A stretch of 64,000 bases of DNA from NCBI GenBank assembly GCA_003244145.1, contig QHBM01000156.1:1-64000 (forward strand), written 5' to 3'. How positions within the stretch are numbered: position 1 is the first letter of the stretch; each line of letters opens with the position of its first letter. Shown here piece after piece: positions 1 to 10,897 of the stretch. The notes under the pieces were generated by a model. The model searched no databases. It was not told where the DNA came from and was given only the letters and a program-made list of their open reading frames with translations. A program made the translations under genes and the position numbers. The stretch comes from Chthoniobacterales bacterium. GTDB taxonomy: Bacteria > Verrucomicrobiota > Verrucomicrobiia > Chthoniobacterales > UBA10450.

Positions 1-2
1 AC

Positions 3-176
<174 letters not shown>

Positions 177-213
177 GTCATCCGGCTGCCCCCGAGCCCA
201 GGAGAGCCGCCGC

Positions 214-1152
214 ATGACCGGCCCGTCGCACCGTCTCCATCGCCACCTGATCTCGATCGAGGACCTAGATCGTGATGCGATCGAGCGGATCCTCGACCGC
301 GCCGAGTCCTTCGACGAGGTGCAGGGACGCGAGATCAAGAAGGTCCCGGCACTCCGCGGACGTACCGTCGTGAACCTGTTCTATGAGGCGAGCACGCGGA
401 CCAGCTCGTCGTTCGAGCTCGCCGCGAAGAGGCTGTCGGCCGATGTCGTGTCGATCCGCTCGACCGGATCTAGCGTCGAGAAGGGGGAGTCGCTGAAGGA
501 CACCGTGCAGACGCTGTCGGCCTACGATCCAGCCGCGATCGTGATCCGCTCCCCGCACGTCGGTGCGGCACAGCTGGTCGCCGGCTGGACGCCCGCGGCG
601 GTAATAAACGCCGGGGACGGCAAGCACGAGCATCCCACCCAGGCGCTGCTCGATCTCTACACCATCCGCTCGAAAAAAGGCGCGATCGCCGGGCTCCATG
701 TCGTCATCATTGGCGATGTTCTGTTCAGCCGCGTGGCCCGCTCGAATATTTTCGGCCTGCTCAAGCTCGGCGCGCGGGTTACGCTGGTGGGCCCGAGCAC
801 ACTCGTGCCGCGCGTATTTGAAAAACTCGGCGTCACCGTCTCGCACAAGCTCGATGAAGTCCTGCCCACGGCCGACGTGGTTAATTTGCTCCGCATTCAA
901 CACGAACGACAGCGGAAGGAATATTTTCCGGGAATCGGCGAATACATCCGCTTGTTCGGCCTGACGAAAGAGCGCGGCAAAAAGCTGAAACCGGATTGTC
1001 TCATCATGCATCCCGGCCCGATAAATCGCGGCGTCGAAATCGACAGCGACCTGGCCGACGGCGCGCAAAGCGTGATCCTCGATCAGGTCACCAACGGTCT
1101 CGCGATCCGAATGGCGGTTCTCTATCTCTGCGGAGGGATTGCCACGCCATGA
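214..1152 (+). CDS. pyrB: Aspartate carbamoyltransferase catalytic subunit
   Basis: FYEASTRTSSSFE, NAGDGKHEHPTQALLDLYT and MHPGPINRGVEI motifs; ATG at 214 preferred over the ORF-track start at 127. Confidence 0.93.
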   Translation: MTGPSHRLHRHLISIEDLDRDAIERILDRAESFDEVQGREIKKVPALRGRTVVNLFYEASTRTSSSFELAAKRLSADVVSIRSTGSSVEKGESLKDTVQTLSAYDPAAIVIRSPHVGAAQLVAGWTPAAVINAGDGKHEHPTQALLDLYTIRSKKGAIAGLHVVIIGDVLFSRVARSNIFGLLKLGARVTLVGPSTLVPRVFEKLGVTVSHKLDEVLPTADVVNLLRIQHERQRKEYFPGIGEYIRLFGLTKERGKKLKPDCLIMHPGPINRGVEIDSDLADGAQSVILDQVTNGLAIRMAVLYLCGGIATP

Positions 1153-2426
1153 ACATGGTCATCCGCAACGGCCGCATCATCGATCCCGCGAACAAACGCG
1201 ACGAAGTTGGCGATCTTTTTGTCGTCGATGGAAAAATCGCCGGCGATGTTAGAAACTCGAAACCAGAAGTCATCGATGCGAGCGGACTCATCGTCGCGCC
1301 CGGCTTGATCGATCTCCACGTTCATCTGCGGGAACCGGGCTTTGGCTGGAAGGAAACAATCGAGACCGGCGCGCGTGCCGCGGCGGCGGGAGGATTCACC
1401 ACCATCGTCTGCATGCCGAATACTTCGCCGGTTGCGGACAGTCCGAGCACCATCGCCTGGATCAAAGACCGCGCGGCGGAAGTCGCTTGCGTCAACGTTC
1501 TGCCGACGGGGGCGATCTCAAAAGGCCTGATGGGCGAAGAGCTGGCGCCGATCGGTTCGCTCGCGCAAGCCGGCGTGGTCGCGATCACCGACGACGGCCG
1601 CTGTGTCCAAAACAACGAGCTTATGCGCCGCGCCGTCGAATATGCGCGCATGGTCGGCGTGCCGGTGTTCGATCATTGTCAGGATTACAATCTCGTCGGC
1701 ACTGGCGTCGTGCATGAGGGTTATTGGAGTACGCTCCTTGGTCTGCCCGGCTGGCCCAGCGCCGGGGAGGAAGCGATCGTGATGCGCAATGTTCTCCTGG
1801 CGGAACTCTGCGATCATCACATCCATTGCCAGCACGTCAGCGCCGCGGGCAGCGTGCGGATTTTGCGCGAAGCCCGGGCGCGCGGCGTCAAAGTCAGCGG
1901 CGAAGTTTGTCCGCATCACCTCGCGCTGACCGATGAGGCGATTCAAAACTTCGATACGAACTGCAAGATGAATCCGCCGTTGCGCGCGCAGGAAGATGTC
2001 GCCGCATTGCTGGAGGGAATTGCAGACGGCACGATCTCGATTCTCGCGAGCGATCACGCACCGCACGCGAAGTTTGAGAAGGAAGTCGAGTTCGATGCCG
2101 CGCCCTTCGGCATCGTCGGACTCGAAACGGAATTGGGTTTGTTTCTCGATCTCCTCGTTCACAAAAACAAAACGATTTCGCTTCCGCGGCTGATCGAGAT
2201 GTTCACGGTGAATCCCGCGCAGCTCTTGCAGATCGACGCTGGTACCCTTTCCGTCGGCCAGGCAGCGGATGTCACCTTAATCGATCCCGATTTAGAATGG
2301 TCTTTCGACGCGAGCAAGTCTCAATCGATGTCGTGCAATACGCCCTTCGACGGATGGAAACTGAAAGGCCGGGCTGTCCGCACGATCGTGCGCGGCAAAA
2401 CGGTTTGGGCGAATCAACCGGTATAG
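1149..2426 (+). CDS. pyrC: Dihydroorotase
   Basis: DLHVHLREPGFGWKETIETG, CMPNTSPV and ASDHAPH motifs; ATGA overlap with the pyrB stop. Confidence 0.92.
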   Translation: MNMVIRNGRIIDPANKRDEVGDLFVVDGKIAGDVRNSKPEVIDASGLIVAPGLIDLHVHLREPGFGWKETIETGARAAAAGGFTTIVCMPNTSPVADSPSTIAWIKDRAAEVACVNVLPTGAISKGLMGEELAPIGSLAQAGVVAITDDGRCVQNNELMRRAVEYARMVGVPVFDHCQDYNLVGTGVVHEGYWSTLLGLPGWPSAGEEAIVMRNVLLAELCDHHIHCQHVSAAGSVRILREARARGVKVSGEVCPHHLALTDEAIQNFDTNCKMNPPLRAQEDVAALLEGIADGTISILASDHAPHAKFEKEVEFDAAPFGIVGLETELGLFLDLLVHKNKTISLPRLIEMFTVNPAQLLQIDAGTLSVGQAADVTLIDPDLEWSFDASKSQSMSCNTPFDGWKLKGRAVRTIVRGKTVWANQPV

Positions 2427-2863
2427 CCGCCCGAGATGTACATCTCGAGATGCGCGATCGCTGCGGATTGGGTGGCGATGACCCATTTTACCAGATCGCC
2501 AATCGAAATAATGCCGCGGATCATGTCGCCATCCATCACCGGCAGGTGCCGGATGCGTTTGTCGGTCATCATCCGCAAACAATTTTCCACCGGCTCGCGC
2601 GAGTGGACCACGGTCAGCTCGCTCGACATGATTTCGCGCACCTCGGTTTCTTTCGAGCGCTTCCCCCGCAGCATGACCTTCCGCGTGTAATCGCGTTCCG
2701 AAATCATGCCGACGAGCTGTCCGTCCTGAATAACGAGGAGCGCGCCGACGTTCTTGTTCGCCATCAACTCCACCGCCTCGAAGACGGTGGCGCCGGGTGA
2801 GACCGAGAAAATCTCTGTCCCTTTTTGAGCGAGAATCGCGTCAATTGTGCCGCTTACATCCAT
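2414..2863 (-). CDS. CBS-domain pair protein
   Basis: Two CBS motifs (VGALLVIQDGQLVGMISERDYTRKV; IRHLPVMDGDMIRGIISIGDLVKWVI). Confidence 0.88.
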   Translation of the reverse strand: MDVSGTIDAILAQKGTEIFSVSPGATVFEAVELMANKNVGALLVIQDGQLVGMISERDYTRKVMLRGKRSKETEVREIMSSELTVVHSREPVENCLRMMTDKRIRHLPVMDGDMIRGIISIGDLVKWVIATQSAAIAHLEMYISGGYTG

Positions 2864-3232
2864 GATCGAAAGGCGCTGCCTGCGCAGCAAATCCGCCGAG
2901 GTGAATGAAGGTAGCGACCCGCCCCGTGCGTTGCAATACTTTCTCTGCGCCGATCAGACCCGCTTCGGAAAGGCGAAGTCGAATTCCTTTTGCCGAGGAC
3001 GTTCGATTGGCTCAGCCGAGGCGGACAACGAAAGGCGCAGGGCGCGCAGAACACGCAGCCCGCGCTCAATCCGATCGGGCCGGTAGGAAGTGGGAATGAC
3101 GATCAAGCTGCGACGCGCGTAATGAGTTTTGTATCTTTTCATGGCGTCATCTTGAAACAGGGGGTAGGACATTGACTGTCCGAGGCTTAAATATTTTAAT
3201 TATTTTTTGCCCAGGCCGGACCCACCATTTCG

Positions 3233-4210
3233 ATGAGCGCTGAGAATTTTTCCCGCCCGCCGCTTCAACGCATGATGCGTTTGCACGCGGCCCTGAAATC
3301 ACATCACTTCCCGAACTGCCAGAAGATCGCGGCCGAGCTGGAGGTCTCCCCCAAGACAATTCAGCGCGACATCGAGTTCATGCGCGACCGGCTTGGGCTA
3401 CCGATCGATTATCACTCGGGCCGCTTCGGTTATTATTACAGCGAACCGGTCACGGCTTTTCCGAACATCGAAGTTTCAGAAGGCGAAATCACCGCGCTTT
3501 TCGTCGCTCAAAAAGCGCTGGCCCAATATAAGGGGACGCCGTTCGAACGGCCGTTGCAATCGGCCTTTCGAAAAATCACGGACGGATTGAAGGACCGCGT
3601 TTCGTTTTCCTGGACCGATCTGGAGGATGTCATCTCATTCCGGAGCGCCGGCGCCAGTCCGGCCGATCTCGAACTTTTTGAGGTCGTGAGCAAAGCGGTT
3701 CTGCGTTCGATCGAGCTGAACTTCGAGTACCGGAAATTGAAGAGCAGCGGATACGAAGCGCGCAGCGTCCGGCCGTATCACCTCGGGTGTCTCGAAAATC
3801 AATGGTACCTCTTCGCGCAGGATTTGGATCGAGGTCAGCTGCGCACCTTCGCGCTTCCGCGGATGCGAAAGGTTTCCCTAACGAGCAAGAGCTTTCGCCG
3901 TCCGGCGGACTTTTCCATCAGCAGAATTTTGAGCGGAAGCTTTGGCGTTTTCTCTTCGGGGAAGAAGCACCGGATCCGGCTGCAATTCGATTCCTTCGCC
4001 GCGCGTTTGGTTTCGGAACGCACCTGGCACGAATCGCAGCGGGTGCAGTCGCGCCCCGATGGTTCGATTATTCTGCGGTTGGAGCTCGGAGGCCTGGAAG
4101 AGATCGAGCGATGGATCCTGAGCTGGGGCAGCCATGTTCGCGTCCTGGAACCGGCCGCGCTGGCCGAACAAATTCGGAAAGAGGCGGCGGCAATTACGAA
4201 ACTGTACTGA
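3233..4210 (+). CDS. HTH (DeoR-like) + WYL-domain transcriptional regulator
   Basis: N-terminal HTH (CQKIAAELEVSPKTIQRDIEFMRDRLGLPI), WYL-like core VRPYHLGCLENQWYLFAQD. Confidence 0.85.
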   Translation: MSAENFSRPPLQRMMRLHAALKSHHFPNCQKIAAELEVSPKTIQRDIEFMRDRLGLPIDYHSGRFGYYYSEPVTAFPNIEVSEGEITALFVAQKALAQYKGTPFERPLQSAFRKITDGLKDRVSFSWTDLEDVISFRSAGASPADLELFEVVSKAVLRSIELNFEYRKLKSSGYEARSVRPYHLGCLENQWYLFAQDLDRGQLRTFALPRMRKVSLTSKSFRRPADFSISRILSGSFGVFSSGKKHRIRLQFDSFAARLVSERTWHESQRVQSRPDGSIILRLELGGLEEIERWILSWGSHVRVLEPAALAEQIRKEAAAITKLY

Positions 4211-4220
4211 ATTCGTGCCG

Positions 4221-5588
4221 CTACTCGCGCGAGCGGAGCTGGAACTTCGCTTCGATCAATCCGTGGATCAGGTCGGTGATGGCGGGATGCGACAGGCGAT
4301 CGACGACTTCATTCAGGAATCCGGCGACGAGCAATTGTTTGGCAATGGCCGCGGGGATCCCGCGCGAAAGGAGATAAAACATTTCGTCTTCGCTGAGCTG
4401 GCCGGAAGTCGCGCCGTGGCTGCACTTCACGTTGTCCGCGAGGATTTCGAGCCCGGGCATCGAGTTGGCTTCGGCGTCGTCGCTCAATAACAGATTCCGT
4501 ACGGTTTGGTAGGCGTCGGTGAAATGCGCGTGCGGCTCGACCCGGATCAGGCCGCCGAAAGTGCTTTTCGCGCTATCGGTCAGCGCATTTTTGTAAAGCA
4601 GATCGCTCGTGGTGTGCGGCGACGCGTGGTCCTGAAGGGTGCGCGCGTCGAATTCCTGCGCGCCGTGCGCGACCGAGACCGCGAGCAGATCACTCCTCGC
4701 GCCTTCGCCAATGAGACGGCTGAGGCTTTCGAAGCGCGAATAGTTTCCGCCGAGATGCACATTCAAACTCAAGGCTGAGGATTCGCGCGCGGCGGTGGTG
4801 GCGTTGATTTGGATGGCGAGTGTCTTCTCGTTCCAGTTTTGCGCGCAGATGTAATTCACTTTCGCGCCGCGACCGACCACGAGATCGTTTACTCCGCAGG
4901 CGAACCCCGCGCGGTTCGGATGGGCCGAGCGAAAATGTTCGAGCACTGTCACCTTGGATAATTCGTCGGCGATCAGAAGAGTGTGGGGAAAAACGGAAGC
5001 GTTCTCCCCGTGCAACCAATGAAAGATTTCGATCGGCAACTCCACTTCCACTCCGCGCGGCACATAGACGAACGTCCCAGAAGTCACGAACGCTTCGTGG
5101 AGCGCCGCGAATTTCGCCGAGCCGAGCGCGGCCGGCTGCGCCATGAAATGCCGGCGGAACAAATCTTCGTGTTCGATGATGGCGCGTTCGAGCGGTTTTA
5201 GGATCACGCCGCTCTTGAGAAGTTTTTCCGGAAGCGGATCGCGCCGCAGGAGTTGGTCGTCGGCGAAGATCAGGCGTCCCGCGACCTCCTTGAGGCCGGT
5301 GGAAAGATCAAGAATTTCTTCACGTTCCTTTTCACTGAGGCGAGTGCTGTGTACGAATGGAGAGAGATCGAGCGCGTTGACATTCGAAAAACGCCAGGGT
5401 TGATCCTTGCGGTTCGGAAACGGAAGCGACTCGAACTTCGCCCAGGCCGCGCTCTGTTGCTCGCGAAACCAGGCGGGAAGCCCGGCGGCGCGCGCTTCAG
5501 AAGGTCCGGAGAGAATCGCCGGCTCGGAGTATTCCTGCGGCGTCCCGGGTTCCATTACTTCATCAAGAACAGCGGTGTGGTTAGTCAT
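4221..5588 (-). CDS. sufD: Fe-S cluster assembly protein SufD
   Basis: SufBD core (KCSHGATSGQLSEDEMFYLLSRGIP); downstream of sufB. Confidence 0.92.
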   Translation of the reverse strand: MTNHTAVLDEVMEPGTPQEYSEPAILSGPSEARAAGLPAWFREQQSAAWAKFESLPFPNRKDQPWRFSNVNALDLSPFVHSTRLSEKEREEILDLSTGLKEVAGRLIFADDQLLRRDPLPEKLLKSGVILKPLERAIIEHEDLFRRHFMAQPAALGSAKFAALHEAFVTSGTFVYVPRGVEVELPIEIFHWLHGENASVFPHTLLIADELSKVTVLEHFRSAHPNRAGFACGVNDLVVGRGAKVNYICAQNWNEKTLAIQINATTAARESSALSLNVHLGGNYSRFESLSRLIGEGARSDLLAVSVAHGAQEFDARTLQDHASPHTTSDLLYKNALTDSAKSTFGGLIRVEPHAHFTDAYQTVRNLLLSDDAEANSMPGLEILADNVKCSHGATSGQLSEDEMFYLLSRGIPAAIAKQLLVAGFLNEVVDRLSHPAITDLIHGLIEAKFQLRSRE

Positions 5589-5659
5589 TGCCCGAAAAAT
5601 AAGACGCAAACGGCGGCCCGAAGACCGCCGTGGATCGCTCCTGTCTTGGGGGCGAAACC

Positions 5660-7069
5660 CTAGCCGACCGAGCCTTCCATCTCAAGCTCGATCAGGCGCT
5701 TGAGCTCGACGCTGTATTCCATGGGGAATTGGCGCACGAGATCGTTCACGAAGCCGTTCACGCTCAAACTCATGGCCTGCGCTTCGGTCAGGCCGCGCTG
5801 TTGCATGTAAAAAATCTGCTCGGCGCTGACCTGGCTGACGCTCGCTTCGTGCTGGACGGAATTGCCGGTGCCGCGAACAGTGATAGCCGGATAAGTGTCG
5901 GTCCGGCTGGTCGAGTTGATCAGGAGCGCGTCGCATTCCGTGTTGTTCTTGCAATTCTTGAGGTGCTTCGGGATTTGGACGAGGCCCCGATAAGTGGCGC
6001 GTCCCTGGCCGATGCTGATGCTTTTGGAAATGATGTTGCTGGTGGTTTCATCCGCCGCGTGCACCATTTTCGCGCCGGTATCCTGGTGTTGCCCGTCGCC
6101 CGCGAGCGCGATCGAAAGCACTTCGCCCCGCGCGCGCCGGCCCTTCATGATCACGCCCGGATACTTCATCGTGAGCCGCGAGCCGATGTTGCAGTCGATC
6201 CATTTCACTTCGGCATCTTCGTGGGCGATGCCGCGTTTGGTGACGAGGTTAAAAACATTCGACGACCAGTTTTGGACGGTGATGTATTGGAGCTTCGCGC
6301 CCTTCATCGCCACCAGCTCGACCACGGCGCTGTGCAAAGTGGCGGTGTTGAATTTCGGCGCGGTGCAGCCTTCCATGTAGGTCAGTTCCGAGCCTTCGTC
6401 GCAAATGATGAGGGTGCGCTCGAACTGGCCGAAGTTCTCGGCGTTGATCCGGAAATAAGCTTGGAGCGGATGTTTCACCTTCACTCCCGGCGGGACGTAG
6501 ATGAACGAGCCGCCGCTGAAGACGGCCGAATTGAGCGCGCTGAATTTATTGTCGCCGACCGGAATGACTTTGCCGAACCACTTCCGGAAAATCTCCGGAT
6601 GATTCTTCAAGCCTTCCGCGCTGCCGACGAAAATGACGCCCTGTTCGCCGACGGCTTTCTTGATGTTGGAGTAAACCGCCTCGCTGTCGAATTGCGCTTC
6701 GACGCCGGCCAGAAACTTGCGTTCCTGTTCCGGAATGCCGAGCCGCTCGAACGTGCGCTTGACGTCGTCCGGCACATCTTCCCAATTGCGTTTCGGCTGC
6801 GTCCCGCCGCTGAGATAATAGCGGATATTATCGAAAACGATCGCTTCCAGGTCCTTGCTCGCCCAGTGGGTCGGCATCGGTTTGCTCAGGAAAGTTTTGT
6901 AGGCCTTGAGGCGGAACTCGCGCACCCAATCGGGATCTTCCTTGATGTCGGAGATGAAGTGGATCGTTTTTTCGGTCAAGCCGACGCCGGCATCGTGCGT
7001 ATGCGTTTCGGGATAAGCGAAGTTCCCGACATTCCGTTCGATTTCCAAAGGTGATGCTTCTTTAACCAT
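5660..7069 (-). CDS. sufB: Fe-S cluster assembly protein SufB
   Basis: SufB signatures ([49 protein letters not shown]-like; [22 protein letters not shown]-like). Confidence 0.95.
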   Translation of the reverse strand: MVKEASPLEIERNVGNFAYPETHTHDAGVGLTEKTIHFISDIKEDPDWVREFRLKAYKTFLSKPMPTHWASKDLEAIVFDNIRYYLSGGTQPKRNWEDVPDDVKRTFERLGIPEQERKFLAGVEAQFDSEAVYSNIKKAVGEQGVIFVGSAEGLKNHPEIFRKWFGKVIPVGDNKFSALNSAVFSGGSFIYVPPGVKVKHPLQAYFRINAENFGQFERTLIICDEGSELTYMEGCTAPKFNTATLHSAVVELVAMKGAKLQYITVQNWSSNVFNLVTKRGIAHEDAEVKWIDCNIGSRLTMKYPGVIMKGRRARGEVLSIALAGDGQHQDTGAKMVHAADETTSNIISKSISIGQGRATYRGLVQIPKHLKNCKNNTECDALLINSTSRTDTYPAITVRGTGNSVQHEASVSQVSAEQIFYMQQRGLTEAQAMSLSVNGFVNDLVRQFPMEYSVELKRLIELEMEGSVG

Positions 7070-7082
7070 AAAAAATTCCTCG

Positions 7083-7856
7083 TTAGGCCAAGGCCGGTTC
7101 CCTGGCTGTGGTCTTCACTTCTTCGTAACTTTCGTAGCCTTTTTCTTCGAGTTCCAGAGCGAGTTCTTTCCCGCCGCTGCGCACAATCCGGCCCTGCACC
7201 ATAACGTGAACGTGGTCCGGGATAATGTAATCGAGCAGGCGCTGGTAATGGGTAATGACGAGAATGCCCCGGCCCGGCCCGCGCATGACGTTGACTCCGT
7301 GCGCCACCACTTTGAGCGCGTCGATATCGAGACCGCTGTCGGTTTCGTCGAGCACGGCGTATTTCGGTTCGAGCATGGCGAGTTGCAGGATTTCGTTCCG
7401 CTTCTTTTCGCCGCCGGAGAATCCTTCGTTCACGGAACGCGAAGTGAATGAGCGATCCATTTCTAACAAATCCATCTTCTCGTAAAGCCTCGCGTAATAA
7501 TCGGTCGCCTCGAGTTCTTCACCTTCAGGCATTCGGGCCTGGACCGCGGCGCGGAGAAAATTCGCGATCGTGACGCCGGGAATTTCGCTCGGATATTGGA
7601 AGGCAAGAAAGAGGCCTTTACGGGCGCGTTCGTCCGGCGCGAGCTCCATGATGTTCTCGCCATCCATCAGGATTTCGCCCGAGGTCACTTTGTAATCGGG
7701 ATGGCCGGCAAGCACCTTGGCCAGGGTGCTTTTGCCGGAACCGTTCGGCCCCATGATGGCGTGCACTTCGCCTTTCGGAATAGCCAGGGAAAGGCCACGG
7801 ATAATCTCCTGTTCGCCGATCGAAACCCGTAGATTGGTAATGGACAATTGACTCAT
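7083..7856 (-). CDS. sufC: Fe-S cluster assembly ATPase SufC
   Basis: Walker [12 protein letters not shown], signature [30 protein letters not shown]. Confidence 0.95.
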   Translation of the reverse strand: MSQLSITNLRVSIGEQEIIRGLSLAIPKGEVHAIMGPNGSGKSTLAKVLAGHPDYKVTSGEILMDGENIMELAPDERARKGLFLAFQYPSEIPGVTIANFLRAAVQARMPEGEELEATDYYARLYEKMDLLEMDRSFTSRSVNEGFSGGEKKRNEILQLAMLEPKYAVLDETDSGLDIDALKVVAHGVNVMRGPGRGILVITHYQRLLDYIIPDHVHVMVQGRIVRSGGKELALELEEKGYESYEEVKTTAREPALA

Positions 7857-7923
7857 TTGCGGGACACAGAACATAGCCAGTTCCCGCGGGTTTGCGAGCA
7901 GTCAATCCGGGGCGGCGGATGGG

Positions 7924-9852
7924 CTAGAGAAGACCAGCCGCGCTCAGGCTGGCGGTTTGCGGTGCGATCGCTCCGCACACTTCAAAAATCTCCACCGGCT
8001 CCGGCACACCCTTGATCGTGGCCAGGCCCAGGGGCCGGAGTTCGAATTCCTCGATCACGAGGGCCATGACGTCTTTGCCCACGATCAGATCAGCGCCGAG
8101 ATCTTTGGTTAACTCCTGCAGTTTCCAGCTCACGTTCACGGCTTCGCCGATGACGGTGAATTCCATCCGCTGCGGCGAACCGATATTGCCCACGACGACC
8201 TCGCCATGATTCAGCGCGACGCCGATGCGCAATTGCGGCAGACCCTTGGCGGCCCAGCCTCGATTTAATCGCGCCAATTCCTGCTTCATGGCCAGTGCGG
8301 CGCGGACAGCATTGGTGGCGTCATTGCGAACCCCCTCGCTGTGGGTGTTACCCCAGACGGCCATGACCGCATCGCCAATAAATTTGTCGAGAGTGCCGCC
8401 GAAACGAAAAACGCATTCGACCATCGCCGTGAGGTATTCATTCAATTGCGCCACGAGCGCTTGCGGATCGCTCCTGGCGGTCACGAACGAATAACCGCGG
8501 ATATCCGAGAACAGGATGGTGGCGGGTTTGAGGACGCCGCCCAGTGACTGCGCGTAAAGCTTCGGCTGATCGAGCAGTTCGCGAACGACGTTTTTCGAAA
8601 CATATTTTTCGAGGGTGCGGCGGACGCGATTTTTTTCCACGCGTTCCAAGGTGAGATCGGAAACCAGGCCGAGCAGGATGGTGAAGTTGAGCTCCGCGCC
8701 GGGAGCGACGAGCGGCAAGAGAACGGAGGCGTGATTGAAGGCGAGCAACGCGCCCCAGGCAGCCGCGCAATTGACTGCGCCCAAGGCAAGCAGGCGCAGC
8801 CAGGGCGAGCGGATCAGGAGCGACAGGGCGATCGCGATCAAGCCGGCGCAGACGATCAGAGCCAGACCGAAATTAGGGGACAGCTCCCGGATGAACTCGC
8901 CGTGGAGGGCTGCGTTTATCGCGTTCAAATGAATTTCGGGGCCGGGCATCGAGCCGAGCGGCGTCGAATGCTCATCGTGCTGCCAGTTACCTTCCGCGCC
9001 CACGAGCACGATTTTGCCGCGAAAAAATTCACCGGATTGATAGTTATGCTGCCAATATTTCGGCACAAAGATTTCGAAAATGGAATGAGGAGGAAAACCT
9101 TCGCGCGGGGCGCTCGTGAAGCGGAACATTTGCTGTCCGGCCCCTGTCGGGACCGCTGCCTCGAAACCTGCCTTGATCAGGCCGCGCGCGGCCAGCGAGA
9201 GAAAAACTTCGGAGTCGCTTTGCGGATTATCGCCTTGCACTTGCTCAACCGTGACGCGGTATTGGGCCCGGCGGACCACCTCGTCTTCATCGGGCCAGAA
9301 GTTCGTGAAGCCAATGCGATCGTCGATGATTGTCTCCTGGGGCAGGAGAGTCTCGGCGGGGCGCGTGTGACTGGCGCGCAGCCCACTCGATTGGACGAAA
9401 TTGCTGCCAATTACGACATGATCGCGGAAACGATCCAGGGCCGACCGAAACGGTTCGTCTCCCTCCGTGGACGTGGGAAAGGTGAGGTCGAAAATGACCA
9501 CGCGCGCACCGGAATGAATCAGCCTTTCGAGAATAAGACCGTAGGTTTCGCGCGGCCACGGGAACTTTGAGCTCATCAACTGCAACGCGCGTCTCTCTTT
9601 TCCATCGTTAGGCCCGAGCTCGAACCCGCGTTCGATATCCAGTTCGCCGTCCACACCGACCGACTCCGATTCGATCGCCATGAAAACGAGGTCCGGATTG
9701 GCCGGCGTTTTTTTTCCCGCGCGCGCGAGCGCATCCGCATAGGAATTCTTCAGGCGCAGGAACGGATAGGGCGGGCGGAAATCGAGCGCGATCAAACAGG
9801 CCATGCCCGCAAGGGCGATGGCAAGAATGACGAGAGCGCGTCGGTTAAACAT
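7924..9852 (-). CDS. CHASE2-domain adenylate/guanylate cyclase
   Basis: N-terminal CHASE2-like extracellular region, TM segments, class III cyclase core (TILFSDIRGYSFVTARSDP, KFIGDAVMAVWG, IGVALNHGEVVVGNIGS). Confidence 0.88.
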   Translation of the reverse strand: MFNRRALVILAIALAGMACLIALDFRPPYPFLRLKNSYADALARAGKKTPANPDLVFMAIESESVGVDGELDIERGFELGPNDGKERRALQLMSSKFPWPRETYGLILERLIHSGARVVIFDLTFPTSTEGDEPFRSALDRFRDHVVIGSNFVQSSGLRASHTRPAETLLPQETIIDDRIGFTNFWPDEDEVVRRAQYRVTVEQVQGDNPQSDSEVFLSLAARGLIKAGFEAAVPTGAGQQMFRFTSAPREGFPPHSIFEIFVPKYWQHNYQSGEFFRGKIVLVGAEGNWQHDEHSTPLGSMPGPEIHLNAINAALHGEFIRELSPNFGLALIVCAGLIAIALSLLIRSPWLRLLALGAVNCAAAWGALLAFNHASVLLPLVAPGAELNFTILLGLVSDLTLERVEKNRVRRTLEKYVSKNVVRELLDQPKLYAQSLGGVLKPATILFSDIRGYSFVTARSDPQALVAQLNEYLTAMVECVFRFGGTLDKFIGDAVMAVWGNTHSEGVRNDATNAVRAALAMKQELARLNRGWAAKGLPQLRIGVALNHGEVVVGNIGSPQRMEFTVIGEAVNVSWKLQELTKDLGADLIVGKDVMALVIEEFELRPLGLATIKGVPEPVEIFEVCGAIAPQTASLSAAGLL

Positions 9853-9914
9853 CCGGCAAACGGGGAGCGGAAAGCATGCCGGACGGGCGTTGCGCCAGGC
9901 GACCTCCCGAAGGG

Positions 9915-9932
9915 GGCATGGACTTTGCTAAA
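9915..9932 (+). promoter_or_regulatory. Sigma54-like promoter motif GGCATG-GACT-TTGCTAAA
   Basis: GG-N10-GC geometry; near-identical motif upstream of the FecR gene. Confidence 0.45.
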
Positions 9933-9940
9933 CGTCTTGC

Positions 9941-10870
9941 GTGTTTAATCTCACCAAAGGTATCTCCTGCCTTCTTGTCTTCGCGATGCTCCACACTGCC
10001 GTTGCGCAGGACGCGGGCATCGTGGAGCGAGCACGGCTTCTCCAAAAACTTCCGGACTCCGCATCGCAAGATGTGAGCTCGGACGAAATTCCTTCCTCCT
10101 CGAGCCCATCCTCCGAGGACGACAGTTTCGGCCGGCAACTCATCCTCAAAAAAAAGGAACGGCCGCGCCCGTTTTCTCTGAGCGGAGACGCCGGGATTTT
10201 CTTTACGAATAACGCTGCTCTGACTCGCCACGATAAGCAGGATGACTTCCTGTTTTCGGCCAGTGCGGCTCTAAATTGGACCCGGCCACTCGGGAACGAT
10301 GTCACCCTCCAGCTCGGGGGGCAGACCTCGATATTTCGTTATGCCGAAATGTCGTCGCTCGATTTCGAGAGCCTCGGGGCTGGGGCTGGCATCTTATGGA
10401 CGCCAGCGCGTTTGAGCGGCGTCAGTTTTGCGGCACGCTACGATTTCGTCGAGCTCCTGAATCGCCACGGCCGGCAAGTGCTGAGCGATCACGAATTCAC
10501 TTTGGCCGCTCAGAAAACTTTCAGTCTCGGGGGCCCGCATTCCCTCACCTTGGGCGCTATCGGGATGGTTGGTCTCTCCGATCCGCGTTCGGCCCAGCGG
10601 GATCTGGCCGGCGGTTTCGTGCGCTATCAATGGCAGGTCAGCCGCCGCTTGGAAACGGACGTCAGCTATCGCCTTTCCCCGTATTTTTACAATTCGGGAG
10701 GGCGGACCGATGTGAATCATGTCGCATCCTGGAGCGTGCGATATCGATTCACTCCGGACGCCGAGGTGAACAGCTTCCTTTCCTTCGCCAGCAATCGATC
10801 GAATCGGCGCGCTTTCAATTATGACGCGGTCACGACCGGCCTGGGTGTCGGCTTCGTTATCCATTTCTAA
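9941..10870 (+). CDS. Predicted outer-membrane beta-barrel protein
   Basis: Signal peptide, alternating amphipathic strands, C-terminal aromatic residue (GVGFVIHF); GTG start. Confidence 0.6.
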   Translation: MFNLTKGISCLLVFAMLHTAVAQDAGIVERARLLQKLPDSASQDVSSDEIPSSSSPSSEDDSFGRQLILKKKERPRPFSLSGDAGIFFTNNAALTRHDKQDDFLFSASAALNWTRPLGNDVTLQLGGQTSIFRYAEMSSLDFESLGAGAGILWTPARLSGVSFAARYDFVELLNRHGRQVLSDHEFTLAAQKTFSLGGPHSLTLGAIGMVGLSDPRSAQRDLAGGFVRYQWQVSRRLETDVSYRLSPYFYNSGGRTDVNHVASWSVRYRFTPDAEVNSFLSFASNRSNRRAFNYDAVTTGLGVGFVIHF

Positions 10871-10897
10871 TTCTTTCTTCTGGAAATTATAAAGAAA

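Noticed and set aside
5630-7054. 474-aa plus-strand ORF opposite sufB
   Set aside because: Antisense shadow of a GC-rich conserved gene; His/Arg/Asp-rich composition with no recognisable domain.
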